A DNA stretch of 44,030 nucleotides from Chloroflexota bacterium (GTDB taxonomy: Bacteria > Chloroflexota > Dehalococcoidia > JACQUO01): assembly GCA_016210205.1 (NCBI GenBank), contig JACQUO010000017.1, positions 1-44,030 of the forward strand, written 5' to 3'. The notes beneath the pieces are model-generated. The model saw only the letters and a program-made list of their open reading frames with translations, did no database searches and was not told the origin of the DNA. Of this stretch, positions 33,358 through 41,598 are shown piece by piece. Both the position numbers and the translations under genes were made by a program. How positions within the stretch are numbered: position 1 is the stretch's first letter; every line of letters starts with the position of its first letter.

Positions 33358-34446
33358 ATGACCCCACCCCCATACACCGTGACCCTCATCCCCGGCGACG
33401 GCACCGGCCCCGAGGTCATCGCCGCCGCCACCAGCGTGCTGGAGGCCACGGGCGTGGCCCTCCGCTGGGAGGAGGCCGAGGCCGGGGAGACCGCCATCGC
33501 CAGGCACGGCACGCACCTGCCCGAGGCCACTTTAGACTCCATCCGCCGGAACCGGGTGGCCCTGAAAGGCCCGGTGACCACCCCCGTGGGCACGGGCTTC
33601 CGCAGCGTCAATGTGGCCCTGCGCCAGACCCTGGACCTCTACGCCTGCCTGCGCCCCTGCAGGACCTATCACGGTGTGCGCTCCCCCTACGAGGATGTGG
33701 ACATCGTGGTGGTGCGGGAGAACACCGAGGACCTCTACGCCGGCATCGAGTTCCAGCGCGGCACCCCCGAGGCGGAGGCCTTCGCCCAATTCCTGATTAA
33801 ATCTGGGGCCAAGGTGAGGACGGAGTCGGGCTTCTCCGTCAAGCCCATCTCCGTGGAGGGGAGCCGGCGCATCGCCAAGTTCGCCTTCGACTACGCTCGG
33901 GCCAACGACCGCCGCAAGGTCACGGCGGTGCACAAGGCCAACATCATGAAGTTCAGCGACGGCCTCTTCCTGGAGGTGGTCCAGGAGGTGAGCCGGAGTT
34001 ATGCCGACATCGCCTTCGACTCCGTCATCGTGGACAACCTGTGCATGCAGCTGGTGCAGCGCCCCCAGCAGTTCGATGTCCTGGTGCTGCCCAATCTCTA
34101 TGGGGACATCGTCTCCGACCTCTGCGCCGGCCTGGTGGGCGGCCTGGGGGTGGCCCCCGGGGCCAACTTCGGCGAAGGAATAGCCGTCTTCGAGCCTACC
34201 CACGGCTCGGCGCCCAAATACGCCGGACTGGACAAGGTCAACCCCACGGCGGCCATCCTCTCCGGGGTGATGATGCTGCATCATCTGGGGGAGCACGGGG
34301 CCGCCGTGCGGGTGGAGCGGGCCGTGGCCAGGGTCATCGCCGAGGGTCACCATGTCACCTATGACCTCCGGCCACGCCGGGACGACCCCAAGGCGGTGGG
34401 CACCAAGGAGATGGCCCAAGCCATCATCAAGGTCCTGAAGAAGTGA
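33358..34446 (+). CDS. Isocitrate dehydrogenase (beta-decarboxylating family)
   Basis: Oxidatively decarboxylates isocitrate to 2-oxoglutarate. 362 residues, the short IDH3/isopropylmalate dehydrogenase type. LIPGDGTGPEV at the start, VVRENTEDLYAGIEF (isocitrate rather than isopropylmalate type), KANIMKFSDGLF, NLYGDIVSDL and HGSAPKYAG. The Lys-Tyr in the last motif is the pair found in NADP-using enzymes (NAD forms usually have Asp-Ile), suggesting NADP. First of an operon with mdh four bases later; followed by fumarase and sdh genes, supporting a TCA role. No clear ribosome site. Confidence 0.88.
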   Translation: MTPPPYTVTLIPGDGTGPEVIAAATSVLEATGVALRWEEAEAGETAIARHGTHLPEATLDSIRRNRVALKGPVTTPVGTGFRSVNVALRQTLDLYACLRPCRTYHGVRSPYEDVDIVVVRENTEDLYAGIEFQRGTPEAEAFAQFLIKSGAKVRTESGFSVKPISVEGSRRIAKFAFDYARANDRRKVTAVHKANIMKFSDGLFLEVVQEVSRSYADIAFDSVIVDNLCMQLVQRPQQFDVLVLPNLYGDIVSDLCAGLVGGLGVAPGANFGEGIAVFEPTHGSAPKYAGLDKVNPTAAILSGVMMLHHLGEHGAAVRVERAVARVIAEGHHVTYDLRPRRDDPKAVGTKEMAQAIIKVLKK

Positions 34447-34450
34447 GGCT

Positions 34451-35386
34451 ATGCGCCCGAAGATAACCATCGTGGGGGCGGGGAATGTGGGCTCCACTGC
34501 CGCCGCCTTAATCCTCCAGAGAAACTACGCTGACATCATCCTCCTGGATGTGGTGGAGGACCTGGCTCGGGGCAAGGCCCTGGACATCCAGCAGAGCGCC
34601 CCGCTTTTGGGCAGCGCCGCCCGCATCAAGGGCACCAGCGACTACAAGGACACCGTCGGCTCCGCCATCGCCGTCATCACGGCTGGGGTGGCCCGCAAGC
34701 CGGGCATGAGTCGGGATGACCTCCTCCTCACCAACCGGGACATCGTCAAGGGGGTGGTGGAGAGCCTGGTGCGGCTCTCGCCGGAGACCATTCTGTTGGT
34801 GGTCACCAACCCCCTGGACGCCATGGCCCAACTGGCCCTCCAGGTGAGCGGCCTGGCCCGGGAGCGGGTTCTGGGCATGTCCGGCCTCCTGGACAGCGCC
34901 CGCTTCCAGACTTTTGTGGCCGTGGAGCTGGGGGTGGCCCCGGAGGCCGTCCACCCCTTCGTCCTGGGGGGCCACGGCGACACCATGGTGCCGTTGCCCC
35001 GCCTCACCACCGTGGGCGGGGTGCCCCTGACCCAGCTCATGCGCCCGGAGGCCATCGAGCGTATCGTGCAGCGCACCATCAACGGGGGCGCCGAGATTGT
35101 GGCCCTCCTCAAGGCCGGCAGCGCCTACTACGCCCCCGGCGCCGCCATCGCCCGCATGGTGGACGCCATCGCCCTGGATGAAGGGCAGGTCATGCCCTGC
35201 TCGGTCTATCTTGAGGGCGAGTACGGCATCTCCGGCGTCTTCGTGGGCGTCCCTGCCATCCTGGGGGCGGGAGGCCTGGAGAGGGTGGTGGAGGTGGCCC
35301 TGGAGCCCGCGGAGCAGGAGGCCTTGAACCGTTCGGCGGCGGCGGTGTGGGAGCTGGTGGCAGCCATGGAGCCGGAGGGTGGCTAG
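34451..35386 (+). CDS. mdh: Malate dehydrogenase (LDH-like type)
   Basis: Interconverts malate and oxaloacetate with NAD. 311 residues. GAGNVG at 9-14 is the nucleotide loop, Asp in LLDVVED suits NAD, ARKPGMSRDDLL is the substrate loop whose Arg marks malate rather than lactate, VTNPLDAMAQLA and the catalytic His in GGHGDTMVP are present. Its end overlaps the GTG of fumarase alpha by eight bases. Confidence 0.95.
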   Translation: MRPKITIVGAGNVGSTAAALILQRNYADIILLDVVEDLARGKALDIQQSAPLLGSAARIKGTSDYKDTVGSAIAVITAGVARKPGMSRDDLLLTNRDIVKGVVESLVRLSPETILLVVTNPLDAMAQLALQVSGLARERVLGMSGLLDSARFQTFVAVELGVAPEAVHPFVLGGHGDTMVPLPRLTTVGGVPLTQLMRPEAIERIVQRTINGGAEIVALLKAGSAYYAPGAAIARMVDAIALDEGQVMPCSVYLEGEYGISGVFVGVPAILGAGGLERVVEVALEPAEQEALNRSAAAVWELVAAMEPEGG

Positions 35387-36227
35387 GGAGATACCAATAG
35401 CCCGCATCACCGAGGCGGTGGCCCGCCTCTGCCGCGAGGCCAATCTCCAGCTTCCCCCCGATGTCCTGGAGGCCCTGAGCCAGGCCCAGAGGCAGGAGGA
35501 ATCGCCCCTGGGCCGGCAGACCCTGGGACGCATCCTGGAGAACGCGGCCCTGGCCGCCCAAGAGGGTATCCCCCTCTGCCAGGACTGCGGCACCGCTCTA
35601 ATCTTCCTGGAGATGGGGCAGGACTCCCATATCGCCGGCGGGGACCTCCATGAGGCCATCCAGGAAGGGGTGCGGCGCGGCTACCGGGACGGCTACCTCC
35701 GACCCTCCATAGTGCGCCAGCCCTTCACCGCCCGCCGCAACACCGGGGACAACACCCCAGCAGTGGTGCACACGGAGGTGGTTCCGGGCGAGGGCTTGAA
35801 GCTCTCCGTGATGACCAAGGGCGGCGGGGCCGAGAACAAAGGCCGCCTGGCCATGCTCTCCCCCGGGGCCGGGGCCCAGGGCATCGCCGGCTTCGTGGCG
35901 CAGGCGGTGGCGGAGGCTGGGAGCGACCCATGTCCCCCCGTCATCCTGGGGTTGGGCATCGGCGGCACTGCCGAGAAGGCCATGCTCCTCTCCAAGAAGG
36001 CCCTCCTGCGGCGAGTGGGGGAACCCCACCCCGACCCGGAGGTGGCGGAGCTGGAGCGGCTGGTGCTCTCCCGGGTCAACGACCTGGGCATCGGCCCCGC
36101 GGGCTTCGGGGGGCGCATCACCGCCCTGGCGGTCCACGCCGAGACCTTCCCTTGCCACATCGCCAGCCTGCCCCTGGCCGTCTCCTTCCAGTGCCACAGC
36201 GCCCGCCACCGCGAGGCGTCCTTATGA
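35379..36227 (+). CDS. Class I fumarate hydratase, alpha subunit
   Basis: Oxygen-sensitive [4Fe-4S] fumarase, N-terminal half-enzyme. 282 residues. Cluster cysteines are Cys67 in PLCQDCGT, one in DPCPPVILGLGIGGT and one in FPCHIASLP. TGDNTPAVVHTE and GGGAENKG are family motifs. TtdA (tartrate dehydratase) is a close relative, but context with mdh and sdh favours fumarase. The stop overlaps the sdhC ATG (ATGA). Its beta subunit lies 3.2 kb downstream after sdhB, an unusual split. Confidence 0.92.
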   Translation: MAREIPIARITEAVARLCREANLQLPPDVLEALSQAQRQEESPLGRQTLGRILENAALAAQEGIPLCQDCGTALIFLEMGQDSHIAGGDLHEAIQEGVRRGYRDGYLRPSIVRQPFTARRNTGDNTPAVVHTEVVPGEGLKLSVMTKGGGAENKGRLAMLSPGAGAQGIAGFVAQAVAEAGSDPCPPVILGLGIGGTAEKAMLLSKKALLRRVGEPHPDPEVAELERLVLSRVNDLGIGPAGFGGRITALAVHAETFPCHIASLPLAVSFQCHSARHREASL

Positions 36228-36604
36228 GGCGGCGGGAGCTCTGGCTGGGGCGGCGACTGGGCGCCTGGGCCTGGCTCCTGCACCGCCTTGCAGGGATTGT
36301 CCTGGCGCTTTATCTCGTCGTCCACATCATGACCATCTCCACCGCCCGCTTCGAGGACGGCGCGGCTTTTGACCGCATCATGCGCACCTTCAACAACCCC
36401 GTGGTCAAGCTTCTGGAGATTCTGCTTATTGCCGCCGTGATTTTCCATATGGCCAATGGCTTTCGGGTCATCCTGCTGGACTTCGTCCTGGGCATCCACC
36501 ACCAGAAGGCTCTCCTCTGGGCCGTCATGGGCGTGGGGGCGGTGATTCTCGTGGCGGTGGCGGTGACTCTGCTGCCCTTGGCCCTGGCCAGCGGGGCCAG
36601 GTAG
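36224..36604 (+). CDS. sdhC: Succinate dehydrogenase membrane anchor, cytochrome b subunit (SdhC-like)
   Basis: 126 residues with three membrane helices (about 14-35, 60-84, 97-120). LHRLAGIVLALYLVVHI in helix 1 and FHMANGFRVIL in helix 2 carry histidines placed to bind heme b and quinone. The ATG overlaps the fumarase alpha stop. First of sdhC-D-A-B. Anchors vary greatly in sequence, so the C versus D label rests on order. Confidence 0.85.
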   Translation: MRRRELWLGRRLGAWAWLLHRLAGIVLALYLVVHIMTISTARFEDGAAFDRIMRTFNNPVVKLLEILLIAAVIFHMANGFRVILLDFVLGIHHQKALLWAVMGVGAVILVAVAVTLLPLALASGAR

Positions 36605-36619
36605 CCCGGGGGCATCCTG

Positions 36620-37021
36620 ATGCGAGAAAACGGCATCCCTGGGAGCAAGGGGAAGTTTGGCGGCGGGCCCGCCTGGGGGCTGTGGGCCTGGGTGCTCCAG
36701 CGGCTTACCGCCGCCGTGGTGGTGGTGACCATCATCATGCATCTCTGGCTCACCCACTGGGCCCAGGCCGGGCGGGAGATTTCCTTCGACGAGGTGTCCC
36801 GCCGCCTGCAGTCGCCCCTCTTCGTGGCCGTGGATGTGCTCCTCCTGGGCGCCGCCCTCTACCACGCCCTCTACGGGGTGCGGGGCATCCTCTGGGAGCT
36901 GGGCCTGGGGCCTCAGGCCCCCAGGCTCTTCCTGGCCTTCTATGGGCTGGTGGGGCTGTCCGCATTCATTTACGGGCTCAACGCCCTCCTGCCCTTCGTT
37001 TTCAAAATCTCCTTTTTCTGA
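36620..37021 (+). CDS. sdhD: Succinate dehydrogenase second membrane anchor (SdhD-like)
   Basis: 133 residues, three helices: WGLWAWVLQRLTAAVVVVTIIMHLWLTH, VDVLLLGAALYHALYGVRGILW, LFLAFYGLVGLSAFIYGLN. MHLWLTH and YHALYGVRG hold the histidines for heme ligation, the same spacing as in SdhC. It follows sdhC by 15 bases and precedes sdhA by nine. Confidence 0.83.
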   Translation: MRENGIPGSKGKFGGGPAWGLWAWVLQRLTAAVVVVTIIMHLWLTHWAQAGREISFDEVSRRLQSPLFVAVDVLLLGAALYHALYGVRGILWELGLGPQAPRLFLAFYGLVGLSAFIYGLNALLPFVFKISFF

Positions 37022-37030
37022 GGTCAACGG

Positions 37031-38728
37031 GTGCGCTACTATCCAGTCCTGGTCATCGGGGGGGGCCTGGCGGGCCTCTCCGCCGCCATCGAGGCCTCGT
37101 CTCAGGTAGAGGTGGCCCTGCTGTCCCAGGTCCATCCCCTGCGCTCCCACTCCCAGGCCGCCCAGGGGGGCATCAACGCCGCCCTGGCCAATGTCCCCGC
37201 CGGCCGTAGCGACGACTGGGAGAAGCACGCCTTCGACACCGTCAAAGGCAGCGACTACCTGGCCGACCAGGACGCTGTGGAGATAATGGCCCAGGAGGCG
37301 CCCGAGGCCGTCTATCGTCTGGAGCGCTGGGGGGCCGCCTTCAGCCGCTCGGCGGCAGGCACCCTCGACCAGCGGCCCTTCGGCGGCGCGGGCTTCCCCC
37401 GCACCTGCTACGCCGCCGACCGCACCGGCCATGTGCTCATGCACACCCTCTACGAGCAGGCCCTCCGTCACCGCATCACCGTCCGCTCCGACTGGATGGT
37501 GGTCTCCATCCTGGTGGAGGAGGGCCGCTGCCAGGGGGTGGTGGCCCTGGACATCACCACCGGCAAGCTGGACGCCTTCCTGGCTGAGGCGGTGATTCTG
37601 GCCACCGGCGGGGCGGGGCGGCTTTACCAGCGCACCACCAACGCCCTCATCTGCACCGGCCAGCCCACGGCCCTGGCCTACCGAGCTGGGGTGCCCCTCA
37701 AGGACATGGAGTTCATCCAGTTCCATCCCACCAGCCTCTATGGCAGCAATATCCTGATTAGCGAGGGCGCCCGGGGCGAGGGTGGGTATCTGCTGAACCG
37801 CCTGGGGGAGCGCTTCATGGAGCGCTACGCCAGGGAGGCCATGGAGCTGGCCCCCCGGGACATCGTGGCCCGCTCTATCCAGACGGAGATAGACGAGGGG
37901 CGCGGCTTTGAGGGGGAGTATGTCCACCTGGACTTGCGCCATCTGGGGCGGGAGCGCATCCTGGAGCGGCTCCCGGGGATATATGACATTGCCAGCCACT
38001 TCGGGGGCGTTGACGCCGCTGTCGCTCCCATCCCTGTCCAGCCCGCCCAACACTACACCATGGGGGGCATCGACACTAACGCCGACGGCGAGGCCGCTCT
38101 CATGGGTCTGCTGGCGGCCGGGGAGTGCGCCTGCGTTAGCGTCCACGGGGCCAACCGCCTGGGGGGCAACTCCCTGCTGGAGACGGTGGTCTTCGGCCAC
38201 CGAGCGGGGCGGCGGGCCGCCACCCTGGCCCAGGGCCGGGGCGTGGGCGCCCGCGCCCACATCCGCGAGGCCGACGCCTTGGTGGCCGACGGCGAGGCCC
38301 GCCTTAAAGCCATCTCTGGCGAGGGGCCCAAGCAGTTCCCTCAAATCCGCGAGGAGATGGCGCGGGCTATGACGGAGCAGGTGGGCATCTTCCGCACCCG
38401 CCGCGGCCTCCTGGAGGCCCAGGCCAAGCTACAGGAGCTGCGGGAACGCTTCCGGGCTAGCTCCCTGCGCCATATCGGGCGGCGCTTCAATGTGGAGCTG
38501 GTGCGGGCCCTGGAGCTGGACGGGATGCTGGACCTGGCGGAGGTCGTGGCGGCTGGCGCCTTGGCGCGCGCCGAGAGCCGCGGAGGGCACTACCGCCTGG
38601 ACCACCGGGAGCGGGACGACCAGCGCTGGCTCCGCCACACCCTGGCTAGCTACACGCCGCGGGGCCCCCGGCTGCGCCATAGCGAGGTGCGCCTTACCCG
38701 CTGGCAGCCCGAGGCGAGGGTTTACTAG
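37031..38728 (+). CDS. sdhA: Succinate dehydrogenase / fumarate reductase flavoprotein subunit
   Basis: Carries covalent FAD and the succinate site. 565 residues from GTG at 37031 with GAGG upstream. VIGGGLAGLSAA binds FAD; His40 in RSHSQAAQGGIN is the FAD-linking histidine. FHPTSLYGSNILISEGARGEGG, QPAQHYTMGGI and GANRLGGNSLLE form the active site. Shorter than the E. coli enzyme at the C-terminus. Direction (oxidation or fumarate reduction) cannot be read from sequence; the aerobic TCA neighbours favour SDH. Confidence 0.96.
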   Translation: MRYYPVLVIGGGLAGLSAAIEASSQVEVALLSQVHPLRSHSQAAQGGINAALANVPAGRSDDWEKHAFDTVKGSDYLADQDAVEIMAQEAPEAVYRLERWGAAFSRSAAGTLDQRPFGGAGFPRTCYAADRTGHVLMHTLYEQALRHRITVRSDWMVVSILVEEGRCQGVVALDITTGKLDAFLAEAVILATGGAGRLYQRTTNALICTGQPTALAYRAGVPLKDMEFIQFHPTSLYGSNILISEGARGEGGYLLNRLGERFMERYAREAMELAPRDIVARSIQTEIDEGRGFEGEYVHLDLRHLGRERILERLPGIYDIASHFGGVDAAVAPIPVQPAQHYTMGGIDTNADGEAALMGLLAAGECACVSVHGANRLGGNSLLETVVFGHRAGRRAATLAQGRGVGARAHIREADALVADGEARLKAISGEGPKQFPQIREEMARAMTEQVGIFRTRRGLLEAQAKLQELRERFRASSLRHIGRRFNVELVRALELDGMLDLAEVVAAGALARAESRGGHYRLDHRERDDQRWLRHTLASYTPRGPRLRHSEVRLTRWQPEARVY

Positions 38729-38730
38729 GC

Positions 38731-39465
38731 ATGCCCATTGATATGAATGAAGTCACCTTCAAGGTCTTCCGCTTCGACCCGGAGAAGGACAAGAAGCCCC
38801 ACTGGCAGCGCTACCGGGTGGCCCTCCGCCCCGGCCTCTCGGTGCTGGAGGGGCTGCTGGACATCCTGGATCACCAGGATGGCTCCCTGGCCTTCCGCTT
38901 CTCCTGCCGGGGGGCGGTGTGCGGCATCTGTGCCATGTATATCGCCGGGACGCCCCGCCTGGCCTGCCGCACCCAGGTGGCCGAGCTGAAGCGAGAGGAA
39001 ATCACCATCGCGCCCCTGCCGGGGCTGCCCATCATCAAGGACCTGGTGGTGGACATGAAGCCCTTCTTCGCCAAATACGAGCAAATCCGCCCCTACTTCC
39101 TGGCGGACGCCGTGCCGGGGGAGAAGGAGAGCCTCCAGACCCCTCAGCAGCGCCGCGCCCTGGCGGAGTACATCGACTGCTTCCTCTGCGGGCTGTGCCA
39201 CGCCGCCTGCCCCGTGGCCGCCACCGACCGCCGTTATCTCGGCCCGGCGGCCCTGGTCAAGGCCTACCGCTTCATCGCCGACTCCCGGGACGGCCACACC
39301 GACGCGCGCCTGGCCCTGGCCCTGGGGGAGGACGGCCTGTGGCGCTGCCATACGATTTTCAACTGCGTGGAGGTCTGCCCCCGGGGCGTTGACCCCACCC
39401 ACGCCATCCAGGAGATGAAGCGCCTGGCCGTGTGGCGCCGGCTGGCGGGGAAGACCCGCCCATGA
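38731..39465 (+). CDS. sdhB: Succinate dehydrogenase iron-sulfur subunit
   Basis: Transfers electrons from FAD to quinone. 244 residues. [2Fe-2S] ligands Cys59, 64, 67 and 79; [4Fe-4S] ligands Cys150, 153, 156 with Cys160; [3Fe-4S] ligands Cys206, 212 and 216, all in standard order. Starts two bases after sdhA; the stop overlaps the fumarase beta ATG by four bases. Confidence 0.97.
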   Translation: MPIDMNEVTFKVFRFDPEKDKKPHWQRYRVALRPGLSVLEGLLDILDHQDGSLAFRFSCRGAVCGICAMYIAGTPRLACRTQVAELKREEITIAPLPGLPIIKDLVVDMKPFFAKYEQIRPYFLADAVPGEKESLQTPQQRRALAEYIDCFLCGLCHAACPVAATDRRYLGPAALVKAYRFIADSRDGHTDARLALALGEDGLWRCHTIFNCVEVCPRGVDPTHAIQEMKRLAVWRRLAGKTRP

Positions 39466-40022
39466 GCGCCCTGCGCCTGCGCTCGCCCTTCTCCGCGGCG
39501 GCGGTGGCGTCGCTGCGGGCGGGCCAGGAGGTGCTCATCGACGGCGTGCTCTATACGGCGCGGGACGCCGCCCACCGTCGGTTCGTGGCGGCCCTGGACG
39601 CGGGCCAGCCCCTGCCCTTCGATATTCGGGGCCAGACGCTCTACTATGTGGGGCCGTCCCCCGCGCCGCCGGGCCGGGCCAGCGGGGCGGCGGGGCCCAC
39701 CACCAGCGGGCGCATGGACATCTACACGCCGCGCCTGCTGGAGCTGGGGCTGCGGGCCATGATTGGCAAGGGTGGGCGTTCTAAAGAGTTGCGGGAGGCC
39801 ATGGTGAAGCACAAAGCGGTGTATCTGGCGGCCATCGGGGGGGCGGGGGCGCTACTGGCGCTGGCCATCAAACGCGCCGAGGTGGTGGCCTACCCGGAGC
39901 TGGGGCCGGAGGCGGTCCGCCGGCTGGAGGTGGAGGGGTTCCCCGCCCTGGTGATTAACGACACCCACGGCGCCGACTGGTACGAGGAGGGGAGGGGACG
40001 GTGGAGGCGCGGCGGGGGGTGA
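39462..40022 (+). CDS. Class I fumarate hydratase, beta subunit
   Basis: C-terminal half of the iron-sulfur fumarase. 186 residues from the ATG at 39462, which overlaps the sdhB stop (ATGA). An in-frame start at 39432 inside sdhB is less likely. GPTTSGRMD at 78-86 is the substrate loop; IGKGG and VKHKAVYLAAIGGAGAL follow. It has no cluster cysteines, as expected. Ends in a Arg/Gly-rich tail (GRGRWRRGGG). Confidence 0.92.
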   Translation: MSALRLRSPFSAAAVASLRAGQEVLIDGVLYTARDAAHRRFVAALDAGQPLPFDIRGQTLYYVGPSPAPPGRASGAAGPTTSGRMDIYTPRLLELGLRAMIGKGGRSKELREAMVKHKAVYLAAIGGAGALLALAIKRAEVVAYPELGPEAVRRLEVEGFPALVINDTHGADWYEEGRGRWRRGGG

Positions 40023-40111
40023 GGGGGTGATTGGCGAGATGGGAGCGGCGCAGAAGTTGCTTGGGGAGTCGTTTTCGTTGGTTAAAACGCACTCACTGAC
40101 AGTCCATGCAA

Positions 40112-40849
40112 TTATCCACTTTTCCACTCAGGCCTAGTATGTTCGACATACAGGTATTCGTCCATTATTTTGAGTAGAGTCCGTTTGCTTCTAATTCCAC
40201 AGGATTTTTCATATTCCTTAAGAATGGCCTCGACAACGCCTCCCTGCGATATGCCACGCCGTCTCACAAAATCCTGTTTAACCTGCGTAGCCAAGTCATC
40301 CATATAAGCTATGAAACGCGTGTAGCATTCAGATGCCTTTTCCGAGTTCACGGGCTTCTCCCCATCTCCCCAATGATAGCCCGTGCTTTTAGCAATAGGG
40401 TTATCCCAAAGAGGGAAAAATTGAGGGGCCAGCAGATGCAGACATTTCGCTACGGCGACGGGGCTACGCGCGCTTTTCCTACGGGGCTTGAGCGCTTCCA
40501 GGAAAGCCTGAAACACCGATTGTACATCTCGCTCCTGCTTAGCGCTGAATTTGACGTCACGTTTACGAAAACTGTTGACTATATCTCGGTTATTTTCGAC
40601 ACATTTCCCCAGCACTCTTTGATCAAACAGGCCCCAACTATTGTAAAACTGTTCATTCCAAGAATACTCAAGGACCATGATACCACTGACAACGCCCCGT
40701 GCATCGAATTGACCTGCCCCCCATGCTTCATCCACAAGCTTCAACGACCAGTCATAATAGTCCCAATCGCCTACATTACCAGCGAATATCTTGCAGTTGG
40801 TGATTACCCGTTCCCAGGTTAACACAGTCTTTTTCACCACTAACCCCAC
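40112..40849 (-). CDS. Unknown AT-rich gene product with a WDN.IAK motif
   Basis: 245 residues, soluble, not assigned to a known family. A recognisable block is VAVAKCLHLLAPQFFPLWDNPIAKSTGYHW, which recurs, in my recollection, in scattered uncharacterised proteins of phage and defence islands. GTG start at 40849; GTGs at 40840 and 40837 are alternatives. Base composition is far AT-richer than neighbours, indicating recent acquisition. It sits alone between fumarase beta (convergent) and the NUDIX gene. The 89 bases after fumarase beta hold a short in-frame stretch, MGAAQKLLGESFSLVK, which I cannot assign. Confidence 0.7.
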   Translation of the reverse strand: MGLVVKKTVLTWERVITNCKIFAGNVGDWDYYDWSLKLVDEAWGAGQFDARGVVSGIMVLEYSWNEQFYNSWGLFDQRVLGKCVENNRDIVNSFRKRDVKFSAKQERDVQSVFQAFLEALKPRRKSARSPVAVAKCLHLLAPQFFPLWDNPIAKSTGYHWGDGEKPVNSEKASECYTRFIAYMDDLATQVKQDFVRRRGISQGGVVEAILKEYEKSCGIRSKRTLLKIMDEYLYVEHTRPEWKSG

Positions 40850-40871
40850 TTTCTAACATCAGGGCAAAACC

Positions 40872-41405
40872 CTACCCCATCCTTCTCAGCACCAGCAGCA
40901 GGCCAGCCACGGTCTTGGCGTCGCGGAAGGCGCCCGCGGCCAGCAGGGCGGGGATGTCGGCCAGGGGGACGCGCTCCAGGGCGATGGCCTCGTCCTCGTC
41001 CGGGGCGTGGGGGGCCGAGGGCTCCAGCCCCGTGGCGAGATAGATGAAGAAGTCCTCGTTGGAGATGCCGGGGGTGGCATACATCTGGCCCAGGAGCTCC
41101 AGCCGGCCGGGGGCGAAGCCCGTCTCCTCCGCCAGCTCGCGGCGGGCGCAGGCCTCGGGGGTCTCGCCGGGGTCCACGCCGCCGGCGGGAATTTCCAGCA
41201 GGGACTCCCCCACGGCGTAGCGGAACTGGCGGACGAGGAGCACGCGGCCCTGGGCGTCCACGGGGACGATGGCGGCCACGGGGGCGTGCTCCACCACCTC
41301 GCGCCGGGTGGTGCCGCCGCTCGGCAGGCGCACGGTGTCCACGCGCAGGCTCAGGACCCGGCCCTGGTAGATGGACTGGGAGGAGATGGCCTGCTCTTTA
41401 TCCAT
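40872..41405 (-). CDS. NUDIX hydrolase, ADP-ribose pyrophosphatase type
   Basis: Hydrolyses nucleoside diphosphates linked to another group, likely ADP-ribose. 177 residues from ATG at 41405 (a TTG one codon earlier also exists). The full NUDIX box lies at 76-98 (numbered from that TTG): GGVDPGETPE, then RRELAEETGF. The N-terminal LPSGGTTRREVVEHAPVAAIVPVD is typical of ADP-ribose pyrophosphatases. Directly downstream on the minus strand of copy E. Confidence 0.9.
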   Translation of the reverse strand: MDKEQAISSQSIYQGRVLSLRVDTVRLPSGGTTRREVVEHAPVAAIVPVDAQGRVLLVRQFRYAVGESLLEIPAGGVDPGETPEACARRELAEETGFAPGRLELLGQMYATPGISNEDFFIYLATGLEPSAPHAPDEDEAIALERVPLADIPALLAAGAFRDAKTVAGLLLVLRRMG

Positions 41406-41427
41406 CAAATATACCTCATCCCCCTGA

Positions 41428-41562
41428 CCCCCTTCTCCTGCCGGAGAAGGGGGAAGAGAAAGGAGAGTCGGGGGACACCCCCGAACCCCCGCCAGGGCTT
41501 GCCCTGCACCCCCGACGGGAGAATGGAGGACACCCCCATGACCCCCTGGCAGGGGGCGTCCC
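41428..41562. repeat. Modular hairpin element, copy E
   Basis: CCCCCTTCTCC-TGCC-GGAGAAGGGGG, 11 perfect pairs (41428-41453). TCGGGGG-ACA-CCCCCGA (41468-41484), where the other copies have CT...AG: both sides changed and pairing kept. CAGGGC-TT-GCCCTG (41493-41506). A second partial unit follows with GGAGGACACCCCCATGA and CCCCCT-GGC-AGGGGG (41542-41556). Lies between citE-like and NUDIX genes. Confidence 0.8.
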
Positions 41563-41598
41563 CTCTGCAGTCTCCGGTTATAGTCTCATTAATCTGAG

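Noticed and set aside
35693-38344. 883-codon open frame on the minus strand opposite fumarase, sdhC, sdhD and sdhA
   Set aside because: Spans five recognised genes on the other strand, low-complexity product, no motifs.
40023-40111. Short frame MGAAQKLLGESFSLVK after fumarase beta
   Set aside because: About 30 codons, no ribosome site or family match; noted under the neighbouring gene only.
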